A stretch of DNA of 64,000 bases, from positions 186,001-250,000 of the forward strand of contig NZ_BMRX01000001.1 in assembly GCF_014648855.1 (NCBI RefSeq). Reading direction: 5' to 3'. Under the pieces are notes generated by a model. That model was not told where the DNA came from and did not search any database. It was given only the letters and a program-made list of their open reading frames with translations. The position numbers and the translations under genes are program-made. The DNA is from Streptomyces parvulus. GTDB lineage: Bacteria; Actinomycetota; Actinomycetes; Streptomycetales; Streptomycetaceae. Shown in pieces: positions 49,461-56,124 of this stretch; positions within the stretch are counted from its first letter, which is position 1, and every line of letters starts with the position of its first letter.

Positions 49461-50144
49461 TCAGTCGATCTCCTCTCGTGTCACGGTCATGTCATTGAGG
49501 TGGGCAGCAATGGCGTCGGCGAGGTGAGGCGGGACGCCGAGGCGGGCGCGAAGGGTGTCGGTGTCGATCCGGGCGCCGGTGCGGGCGTGGTGGTCGTCGG
49601 CGACTTTGCGGGCATGGTCGACGAGCGCGGCAGGGACCGGCACGGCCGTGGACAGAGCAGGAGCTTCCTCGATCTGCGGGACGGCGGAAGGTTCGGGCGT
49701 CGGGCCCGGCTCAGCGGCGGCCGTTTCGGGCGCAGGGTCCGGAGTCGGGTCGGAGGGTGTCGGCGGAGCCGGGGGAGGTTCTGCGGGTGAGTGGGCGAGG
49801 AGGGTGCCGCCCATGAATGCCAGTGCGGGCCAGGCCGCGACGAGGATGCGCAGCCAAGGCGGGACGTCGCCCAGGTCGAGGAGCCCTGCGGTGGCGACGT
49901 TGGCACCGAGCGACGCGACCAGAGCGATGAGGAACCAGCACCAGGCCAACCGGGACGGCCCATCGGCCCGCAGCCGTCGCCAGGCGGCGACCAGGAGCAG
50001 ATCGACCGAGACGGGATAGGCCCAGGCTTTCCAGCCGCTCTGTCCGGCAGCGGCGGCGAGGTCGTGGAGGTGGGCGAAGGACAGCGCCCCGGCGATGACG
50101 GCCTGAACGAGTACGGCGTCGATACGGAGAGCGGGGCGGGCCAT
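49461..50144 (-). CDS. DUF2637/SpdB-like membrane protein
   Basis: Protein of 227 residues with four membrane helices in residues 1-110 (including AWAYPVSVDLLLVAAW and WFLIALVASLGANVATAGLL), a Pro/Thr-rich spacer, and a C-terminal soluble segment (VPAALVDHARKVADDHHARTG, RLGVPPHLADAIAAHL) that could be a DNA-binding HTH. SpdB-type proteins form channels and contact DNA during spread. GGAAGGAG lies before ATG 50144; GTG 50147 is an alternative. Confidence 0.82.
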   Translation of the reverse strand: MARPALRIDAVLVQAVIAGALSFAHLHDLAAAAGQSGWKAWAYPVSVDLLLVAAWRRLRADGPSRLAWCWFLIALVASLGANVATAGLLDLGDVPPWLRILVAAWPALAFMGGTLLAHSPAEPPPAPPTPSDPTPDPAPETAAAEPGPTPEPSAVPQIEEAPALSTAVPVPAALVDHARKVADDHHARTGARIDTDTLRARLGVPPHLADAIAAHLNDMTVTREEID

Positions 50145-50228
50145 CACGGCTCCTTCCTGTCATCAGGCATGGCTGGGGTAGGGACCCGGCGCGAAGGACG
50201 GTCGCGCCGACCGTGGGAGGGGGATGGG

Positions 50229-51584
50229 TCAGGCGGTGGCCGGGGCTGTCTTGGACAGCGGTACGCGGGCCGAGGGCAGCGCAGCGACCGCGGGCCGGAA
50301 GGGCGCGAGGGCGGGCAGCTCGGGGGTGCGGTCGGCGTGCTTGTTGCAGACGTTCACGGCCTGGCGCAGCGTGGTGTACGGGGCGCGGATGCGGTGCCAG
50401 CCGCCGGTGGAGTCCCCGGCGATGGCGATGCCGCGGGTCTCGGCGGGGATCTGGATGGCGGCGAGGACGGCGTCCGGGGCGATGTCGCCGAAGGCCATGT
50501 TCGCGGACGTCTCGTCGTTGACGCGGTGGGCGGTGCGGCCGGTGAGCTGGGCGCGGAGCATGGTGATGCCCTTGCCGAGTTCGGAGCCGAAGCGCTGCCC
50601 GCAGATCTCCAGGTAGACGCCGGCCGCGCGGCCGAGCTGGGCGAGGCGGACCAGGGCGGTGATGATCCGGTCCCGCCGCTTCTCTTCCTCCTTGCTGGCG
50701 AAGAGCGCGAGTTCGGCGACCTCGTCGACCAGGACGACGACCGGCACCGGCCGCAGGTCCTCGGGCAGGTCCCAGACGTCGGCGGCGATCTCCGCATCCG
50801 GTACGGCGACGCTGATCCGCTGTTCGGCGCGGATGAGTTGATACACGTCCTGCATGTGGGAGACCAGCGCCTCCAGCAGTTCCAGCGCGGTGTCGGGGTT
50901 GTCGGCGAGCGCGGAGAACCGGCGTGCCAGCGGAAACAGCTCGACCCCTTGCTTGCAGTCGATCCCGACCAGCGCGACATGGTGCGGAGCGAGCCCGGCC
51001 ACGAGGTTGCGCTGATACACGGACTTGCCGGACTCCGTGGCCCCGAGAGTCAAACCGTGCGGCACGGCGCGGTAGTCGCGGTAGTGCACCGAGCCGTCCT
51101 CCCGCAACGCGACCGGAACACGCATCGGCCGGGTGTCGGTCTTGGCCGGCATCTGCACCCGCTTGAGCACGTCGTAGCCGGTCATCCGGATCTCGACCAC
51201 ACCGGAGCTCAGCTCACGGGAGGTGACGCCGTACATCCCGAAGGAGTGGCGCAGCCGGTCCGAGGCGGCGGCCACGTCGAAGGCGTCCTGCCCCGGGCGG
51301 AGTTTGAGCCGGAGGACCAGGCCGGTGTGGGTGGGCCGCAGCCGCAGGATGCGCGGCGCGCGGGATTCCGGTGCCGGGCGGTTGGTCATCCGGGCCAGCA
51401 TGAGGCGCCAGCGCGAGGGCGGGACCGTGAGCCCGCAGGCCTCCATGACGGAGGCGTAGCGGACCAGGACGCGCACGACAGCGAAGGTGACCCCGAAGGT
51501 CGTCCAGTACCAGGCGGGACGCCGCCACCGCAGGAGACCCGCAGCGGCGACGACCACCAGCAGTAAGACCGTCGGCCACGTCAT
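50229..51584 (-). CDS. tra: FtsK/SpoIIIE-type conjugal DNA translocase
   Basis: Hexameric DNA pump of 451 residues that moves double-stranded element DNA between hyphae. An N-terminal membrane segment (VLLLVVVAAAGLL) is followed by the motor domain with Walker A LGATESGKSVYQRNL and Walker B VPVVVLVDEVAEL; GRAAGVYLEICGQR is also family-typical. The ATG is 3 bp after the stop of the SCO3933-family gene, so both are expressed together under KorSA-type control. Confidence 0.93.
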   Translation of the reverse strand: MTWPTVLLLVVVAAAGLLRWRRPAWYWTTFGVTFAVVRVLVRYASVMEACGLTVPPSRWRLMLARMTNRPAPESRAPRILRLRPTHTGLVLRLKLRPGQDAFDVAAASDRLRHSFGMYGVTSRELSSGVVEIRMTGYDVLKRVQMPAKTDTRPMRVPVALREDGSVHYRDYRAVPHGLTLGATESGKSVYQRNLVAGLAPHHVALVGIDCKQGVELFPLARRFSALADNPDTALELLEALVSHMQDVYQLIRAEQRISVAVPDAEIAADVWDLPEDLRPVPVVVLVDEVAELALFASKEEEKRRDRIITALVRLAQLGRAAGVYLEICGQRFGSELGKGITMLRAQLTGRTAHRVNDETSANMAFGDIAPDAVLAAIQIPAETRGIAIAGDSTGGWHRIRAPYTTLRQAVNVCNKHADRTPELPALAPFRPAVAALPSARVPLSKTAPATA

Positions 51585-51587
51585 GGC

Positions 51588-51944
51588 TCAGGCCGCCTTC
51601 GAGGCCGTGCCCGTGGTGGCCAGCGAGGTGACGGCGACCGCGCGGAAGGCGATGCCGTGCCGCTTCTGGCCGTTGAACTCGTTCTCCCACGGCCGGGCGA
51701 TGAGCCCCGTGAGCGCGGCCGGGGTGCCCATGGTCAGGTCACCGGAGATGCCGGTCTCCGGGACGGTGACGGACAGGATCTCGACTTCGTCGTTGGCCGC
51801 GAACATCACGTCCACGGTCATCAGCTTCGCGCCGGTCTCGGCGTCGGTAGCGATTTCGCCGGTACGGCGGTCACGCACCTTGGGCTGCGGGGTCTTGGCA
51901 ACCATCACGGTCGCGGCGGAGGTGTCGACGGGGATCTGACGCAC
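51588..51944 (-). CDS. SCO3933 family regulatory protein
   Basis: Protein of 118 residues (QIPVDTSAATVMVAKTPQPK, DRRTGEIATDAETG, LTGLIARPWENEFNGQKRHG). Proteins of this family lie between korSA and tra in many Streptomyces elements; the beta-rich pattern resembles an OB-fold, so DNA binding is plausible but unproven. A near-perfect TGTACA-centred palindrome sits 33 bp upstream of its start, so KorSA probably represses this gene and tra. Confidence 0.8.
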   Translation of the reverse strand: MRQIPVDTSAATVMVAKTPQPKVRDRRTGEIATDAETGAKLMTVDVMFAANDEVEILSVTVPETGISGDLTMGTPAALTGLIARPWENEFNGQKRHGIAFRAVAVTSLATTGTASKAA

Positions 51945-51976
51945 AGCAGAACACTCCTCTACAGATGCTGAACTCC

Positions 51977-51998
51977 GTCACTCATGTACATGAGTGAC
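51977..51998. promoter_or_regulatory. KorSA-type operator 1 (22-bp perfect palindrome)
   Basis: A 22-bp exact palindrome centred on TGTACA, core ACTCATGTACATGAGT, lies just upstream of the SCO3933-tra genes. Confidence 0.85.
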
Positions 51999-52014
51999 AT
52001 GAAGAAGAGTGCAT

Positions 52015-52033
52015 CACTCCTGTACATGAGTCA
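52015..52033. promoter_or_regulatory. KorSA-type operator 2
   Basis: ACTCCTGTACATGAGT repeats the core of operator 1 with one mismatch, 18 bp further upstream. Two adjacent sites suggest cooperative repression. Confidence 0.82.
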
Positions 52034-52083
52034 ACCCGCCGCGACACCGAAGTCACGACGGGTTGCAAGAAGTTGAGCGAGCG

Positions 52084-52863
52084 TCAGTCGGCGGCAGGGA
52101 TCCGGTACTCGAAAACGAACTGGTCAGCAGCCATGAGCGTGTCGCAGACCTCCACCACGACCCCGGCGGTCGTACGGGCCTCCCGGATCAGATGAACCAC
52201 TGGCGCACCCGGACTCAATGCGAGCTCGGAGGCTTCCGCCTTGGAGGCTGGCCGCGCTTGCAGCGTCTCGACGAACTCCGCGAACTCGTGGCCGTGGTCT
52301 TCGAGTCGGGCGTAGATGCCACCGCCGCCGGGGTTCTCGGCGAACAGCTCGGGGATGTCCTTGACGACGTCCCACGGGAGGTAGGAGGAGGCGGTCTCGA
52401 CCGGGGTGCCGTTGCGGAAGTAGAGACGCCGCCGGGCAAGCACCTGAGTGCCAGCGGGAACGCCGAGCCGCCGGGCGGCATCCGCGGGCGCCTCCATCGG
52501 GCCGATGTAGAGGACGCTCACCTTGGCCGTGGCGCCGGACTGCGCGGACTCCGCAAGGTACGCGGCCTTGCCGCCCTGGCGAAGCGAGCGCCGGAAGCGG
52601 TCGGAGGAACGGTGCCGCACCGGCGGCCGGTCCTTCACGATCGAGCCCTTGCCGTGCCGGGTCTCGACGAGCCCGCTCGCCCGCACCTCGACCATGGCCT
52701 TGCGGATCGTGCCGCCGGACACGCCGTAGCGGTCCACCAGCTCCGATTCACTCGGCACCATGTCACCAGGCTTGAGCACACCCGCCCGGATCTGCTGCAC
52801 GATCTCGTCCGCGATCTGCACGTACCGAGGCCCGGACCTGCCCCCCTCTACCGCAGTTCCCAT
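52084..52863 (-). CDS. korSA: GntR-family repressor, KorSA-like
   Basis: Regulator of 259 residues. The GntR winged HTH occupies residues 10-80 (YVQIADEIVQQIRAGVLKPGD, ESELVDRYGVSGGTIRKAM, GLVETRHGKGSIV), and a UTRA ligand domain the rest. In pSAM2 the equivalent KorSA represses transfer/replication genes and itself. GGGAAGGACT precedes ATG 52863. Operator-like palindromes on both sides of the gene support this role. Confidence 0.88.
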   Translation of the reverse strand: MGTAVEGGRSGPRYVQIADEIVQQIRAGVLKPGDMVPSESELVDRYGVSGGTIRKAMVEVRASGLVETRHGKGSIVKDRPPVRHRSSDRFRRSLRQGGKAAYLAESAQSGATAKVSVLYIGPMEAPADAARRLGVPAGTQVLARRRLYFRNGTPVETASSYLPWDVVKDIPELFAENPGGGGIYARLEDHGHEFAEFVETLQARPASKAEASELALSPGAPVVHLIREARTTAGVVVEVCDTLMAADQFVFEYRIPAAD

Positions 52864-52884
52864 AGTCCTTCCCTGCCTCCTATG

Positions 52885-52898
52885 CTCCTGTACATGAG
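52885..52898. promoter_or_regulatory. KorSA-type operator 3, overlapping the NUDIX start codon
   Basis: CTCCTGTACATGAG shares the core of operators 1 and 2. It lies between the divergent korSA-like and NUDIX genes and includes the ATG of the latter, so both could be repressed through it. Confidence 0.82.
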
Positions 52899-53385
52899 TC
52901 AACCACAGGAAGCAACGTCGACGCCCCTGCACTCCGTATCCGTAGCCGGAGTCGTCGTGCGCGAAGACGGCCGCCTCCTGGCAATCCGCCGAGCCGACAA
53001 CGGCACCTGGGAACTCCCCGGCGGCGTACTCGAACTCAACGAGACCCCAGAGGCCGGCGTAGCCCGCGAAGTCTGGGAAGAGACCGGCATCCACGTCGAG
53101 GTCGACGAACTCACCGGCGTCTACAAGAACACCACCCGCGGCATCGTCGCCCTGGTCTTCCGCTGCAAGCCCTCCGGCGGCACCGAACGCACCTCACGCG
53201 AGTCCACAGCCGTCTCTTGGCTCACGCCCGTCGAGGTCAGCGACCGCATGTCCGAGGTCTACGCCATCAGACTCCTGGACGCCCTAGACGGGGCTGGCCC
53301 CCACGTACGAAGCCACGACGGCAAGCACCTCATCCCTGTCGAGTCCCAGCTGATGCTTGACGATTCGGCGCCAGGTGATGCTTGA
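52894..53385 (+). CDS. NUDIX hydrolase, Pif-like, with C terminus altered by IS insertion
   Basis: NUDIX protein of 163 residues. The NUDIX box GGVLELNETPEAGVAREVWEETGI is complete (key GX5EX7REVXEE). In pSAM2 the equivalent gene pif gives immunity against redundant transfer. The start codon lies inside operator 3 and no ribosome site is visible, so the mRNA may be leaderless. After KHLIP the frame enters the insertion sequence and ends with 15 foreign residues. Reading across the right junction shows the original ending was KHLIPAG followed by TAA, so almost nothing of the protein was lost. Confidence 0.85.
   Translation: MSQPQEATSTPLHSVSVAGVVVREDGRLLAIRRADNGTWELPGGVLELNETPEAGVAREVWEETGIHVEVDELTGVYKNTTRGIVALVFRCKPSGGTERTSRESTAVSWLTPVEVSDRMSEVYAIRLLDALDGAGPHVRSHDGKHLIPVESQLMLDDSAPGDA
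53321..53336 (+). repeat. Target-site duplication, left copy
   Basis: GCAAGCACCTCATCCC, identical to 55772-55787, flanks the left end of the insertion sequence. Confidence 0.9.
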
Positions 53386-53386
53386 C
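53337..53386 (+). repeat. Left terminal inverted repeat of the IS
   Basis: 50 bp beginning TGTCGAGTC. The 11-mer TGATGCTTGAC occurs twice (53351-53361, 53376-53386), giving two likely transposase-binding sites. It aligns without gaps to the right end. Confidence 0.85.
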
Positions 53387-53419
53387 GTCTGACCTAGACA
53401 TCGTGGCTTACTGGCTGCC

Positions 53420-53863
53420 ATGACGGACCGTTTCCCTGAGATCACCTCCGTGGAGGAGTTCATCCGGCTGCGGGAGAGCGAGGATCCGGCGGAGTACAAC
53501 CGCTCGGCGTGGGCAGCCATGCCGCTGTCCGTCTGGTGGGACCTGGTGCGCAACCGTCCCGACATGCGTGTCTGGGCTGCCCATAACAGGACGGCGCCGT
53601 CGGAGATCCTGGCCGAGCTGATCAAGGATCCGGATTGGCGGGTCCGAGACCGGGTGGCCAGCAAACGCAACTGCCCGCCTGAGCTGCTGGAACGGCTGGT
53701 CGACGATCCGCATGACGCCGTGCGGAGGCTCGTAGCAAACCATCCGCACTCGCCGTGGCCGGCGGTTGCGGGCTTGGTTGATGACCCGTGGCCGGTCACT
53801 GCTCAGGAGGCCCGCGCCCGACTGGCCAACTGGCCGTCCAAGCAGCCGTCCGAACCCTCCTGA
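53420..53863 (+). CDS. Leucine-rich-variant (LRV/HEAT-like) repeat protein, IS passenger gene
   Basis: Soluble protein of 147 residues. Residues about 50-125 hold three LRV-type units: VWAAHNRTAPSEILAELIKDPD, RDRVASKRNCPPELLERLVDDP and RRLVANHPHSPWPAVAGLVDDP, each pairing an Asn/Pro turn with a Leu-rich helix. It should form a small solenoid for protein contact. It lies wholly inside the IS, convergent with the transposase (8 bp between stops). No role in transposition is known for such a protein; it may be a regulator, an accessory factor or captured cargo. Confidence 0.78.
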   Translation: MTDRFPEITSVEEFIRLRESEDPAEYNRSAWAAMPLSVWWDLVRNRPDMRVWAAHNRTAPSEILAELIKDPDWRVRDRVASKRNCPPELLERLVDDPHDAVRRLVANHPHSPWPAVAGLVDDPWPVTAQEARARLANWPSKQPSEPS

Positions 53864-53871
53864 CACAGCGA

Positions 53872-55662
53872 TCACACGATCTTCCGGCGGTTGTGTTCGC
53901 CGGACTTGCGGACCACCACCTCCTTCCTGGTGACACGCGGGACGGTGGTGATCAGATCCTGGCCGTGGAAGACCCGGATCGATGTCTCGTCCAAGTGGGC
54001 GGTGACGACCTGGTGGGCGTAGCCGCGGCCGAGCTGGACGCGCTGTCCGGCGACCATGAAGCCGCCGACGCTGCTGACGGTCCGCTCGGCGATCTGCTGG
54101 CCGGGCGGAGGCAGCAGCGGTGGCGGCCCGGCCGGACGGCCCCCTTGCAGGCGACCGCAGGCCGAGGGCGGCAGCGGGCTGGGCAGGGTGGCCTGCAGGA
54201 CACGCTGCTCGTCCAAGACCTGCAAAACCTTCCCGTCGAGGCGGAGGGTGACCCGCTGTCCCGCGAACGGCCAGCCGACCAGGACCTTGTCACCGCCCAG
54301 CCCGACGTAGCCGACCGCGTTCACGGTCCGGTCCACCTCCACCGCCCCCTTCGCATCCTGCACCGGTCCGGGATCGTCCGCCCGGGGCCCGGCGGGTCGG
54401 GCGTCCCCGCCTGCCAGCAGGGCCTTGAGGTCCCGGCCGGACAGCTTCGAGGGCAGCGTCTTGTGCCGGCCGCCGCCGATCAGGACGTGCAGCCGGTTCA
54501 CGTCGATCCGCAGGGTCACCGTGATGCCGGCCAGGGCCGGGCCGAACCAGATCTGCTGACCGCGCAGGCTCAGGTTTCCCGAGGCGGGCACTACCCGCTC
54601 CACCTCGATCGCACCGACCTCCCCCTCCGCCATCGGCCAGGCCGCCGCCGCCACAGGCTCGGGTGGAGGCTCCGGGACATCAGGTTGGGGGACGGGGTCG
54701 AGGCGGGCGGGTAGCACCACCGGCAGGGCGTCCTGCTCGGACCGCGGGCGAGGAACGAAGCGGCTGGCCGGAACGGTCATGTCCAGGGCTTGGTGCGGCC
54801 GCATCCGGTTGTAGTCCTCCAGCCAGGCATCCACCACCGCCTGCGCGGTAGCCAGGTCGGTGAACGGATCGCGCCGGTCGAGGAGTTCGCGACGCAGAGT
54901 CTGGTGCAAGCGTTCGATCTTGCCCGTGGTCGTCGGGGACTGCGGCTTCGTCAGCCGGTGAGCGATGCCGTTTTCCCGGCAGATCCGGTCGAACATCGTC
55001 TCTCCGGGCTTGCCGGGACTGAAGCGGGCGGTGAACTGCTTGCCGTTGTCCGTCAGCACCTCGCCGGGCACTCCGAACCGCACCAGTGCCTCGCCGAAGG
55101 CCAGACACACCGCTCGGGCCGTGGCCCGCTGCACCACTTTCGCGATCACCATGAACCGGGAGTGGTCGTCGATCCCGGTGACCATCTTGCACTCGCTGCC
55201 GTTGGCCAGCAGGATGCCGCCGACGATGTCCATCTGCCACAGGTCCATCGCCGCCGACCGCTCCCACCTGCGGTAATCCGACCGGCGACGCTTACGCACC
55301 CCGGGCTCAATGAGTCCGTTGCGGACCAGGACCCGGTAGATAGTCGCCCGGGACGGCACCGGCGTGGTGCCCCTGCGTTCCAGCTCGTGCACCAGCCTGC
55401 GCGGACCCCAGCCCGGATGCCGGCGCCGCAGTTCACACACCAGAGCCTCCGCCTCCGGCGCTGTCCGGTGCGGACACGAGTCCGGCCGGTGTGACCGGTC
55501 CGTCAGACCCGGCAGACCCGACTGCTTGTACTTGCGCACCCAGGAGTGCACCGACTGCCTCGACACCCCATACCGGGCGGCGACTTGAGTGACCGGGACC
55601 CCCGCGGCGACCTCCATCACCGCGTGATACCGCTGCTCGACCACGCTCAACTCCACCAGCAC
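53872..55662 (-). CDS. IS481-family transposase with long C-terminal extension
   Basis: DDE transposase of 596 residues. HTH domains (VTQVAARYGVSRQSVHSWVRKYKQSGLPGL) occupy residues 1-110. The catalytic rve core has WQMDIVGG (first Asp), LTDNGKQF (second Asp) and KPQSPTTTGKIERLHQTL (Glu). About 270 further residues contain repeated beta-strand units (GNLSLRGQQIWFGPALAG, VGLGGDKVLVGWPFAG, FMVAGQRVQLGRGYAH), each of which resembles the Mu-type C-terminal barrel. GTG 55662 follows GGGAGGG and is preferred over TTG 55725, which lies in the terminal repeat. Confidence 0.9.
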   Translation of the reverse strand: MLVELSVVEQRYHAVMEVAAGVPVTQVAARYGVSRQSVHSWVRKYKQSGLPGLTDRSHRPDSCPHRTAPEAEALVCELRRRHPGWGPRRLVHELERRGTTPVPSRATIYRVLVRNGLIEPGVRKRRRSDYRRWERSAAMDLWQMDIVGGILLANGSECKMVTGIDDHSRFMVIAKVVQRATARAVCLAFGEALVRFGVPGEVLTDNGKQFTARFSPGKPGETMFDRICRENGIAHRLTKPQSPTTTGKIERLHQTLRRELLDRRDPFTDLATAQAVVDAWLEDYNRMRPHQALDMTVPASRFVPRPRSEQDALPVVLPARLDPVPQPDVPEPPPEPVAAAAWPMAEGEVGAIEVERVVPASGNLSLRGQQIWFGPALAGITVTLRIDVNRLHVLIGGGRHKTLPSKLSGRDLKALLAGGDARPAGPRADDPGPVQDAKGAVEVDRTVNAVGYVGLGGDKVLVGWPFAGQRVTLRLDGKVLQVLDEQRVLQATLPSPLPPSACGRLQGGRPAGPPPLLPPPGQQIAERTVSSVGGFMVAGQRVQLGRGYAHQVVTAHLDETSIRVFHGQDLITTVPRVTRKEVVVRKSGEHNRRKIV

Positions 55663-55720
55663 GGCCCCGGCCCTCCCTGCACGCGGATACGACGCGCACA
55701 GCCAAGCCGAGGCAAGCGGT

Positions 55721-55770
55721 GTCAAGCATCAGGTGAAGCCACAACGTCAAGTATCAACCGAGACAAGACA
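55721..55770 (-). repeat. Right terminal inverted repeat of the IS
   Basis: Read on the minus strand it begins TGTCTTGTC and contains TGATACTTGAC and TGATGCTTGAC at the same spacing as the left end. Confidence 0.85.
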
Positions 55771-55771
55771 A

Positions 55772-55787
55772 GCAAGCACCTCATCCC
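55772..55787 (+). repeat. Target-site duplication, right copy
   Basis: Same 16 bp as 53321-53336. Codons CCA-GCG-GGA-TAA continuing from it are the original end of the NUDIX gene. Confidence 0.9.
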
Positions 55788-55952
55788 AGCGGGATAAGAC
55801 TTTCCCTACTTCATCAAGGCCCGCGCACGGCGCGGGCGCGCGCCGCCTCTACGGCGCGGCCTGCCTCCTGTCTTCGCCCCGGCTGGCCGCGCCCGGCGGC
55901 GCGCTCGGCGGCTGCGGGCATGAAGTGGGGAGACACCCTCTGTGGCTGGGGC

Positions 55953-56121
55953 GGTCGGCTCCACGGCTTTAGGCAGCCACTTTGGGGCGAGCCTCTAAGA
56001 TCTTGGCCCCAACGTCGTGCTTTAACGGGCAGGTCCACAGACTGCCCGACTCGCCATCAGCTTACGGGGCCAAGATCACTCGCCCCAAAGCAGCTCCAGC
56101 CCAAAGCCGCTCCACCGACCT
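55953..56121. repeat. Large imperfect inverted repeat between converging genes
   Basis: Arms 55953-56010 and 56066-56121 pair over most of their length (GGTCGG, GGCTTT, CTTTGGGGCGAG and GATCTTGGCCCC blocks with small insertions), leaving a loop of about 55 bases. It lies between the original NUDIX stop and the stop at 56125, so it may end both transcripts; it is larger than an ordinary terminator. The rest of 55798-56124 shows no gene. Confidence 0.7.
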
Positions 56122-56124
56122 AAA

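Larger units (their letters stand above)
53337..55771. mobile_element. IS481-type insertion sequence with passenger gene
   Basis: Element of about 2.4 kb, bounded by related 50-bp inverted repeats starting TGTC and by a perfect 16-bp target duplication. It contains an IS481-like transposase (minus strand) and a small plus-strand gene with leucine-rich-variant repeats. The intact direct repeats point to simple, fairly recent transposition into the 3' end of the NUDIX gene. The right boundary is uncertain by one base. Confidence 0.88.

Noticed and set aside
55788-55972. Plus-strand frame crossing the right end of the IS
   Set aside because: It is the NUDIX gene remnant in another frame plus non-coding sequence.
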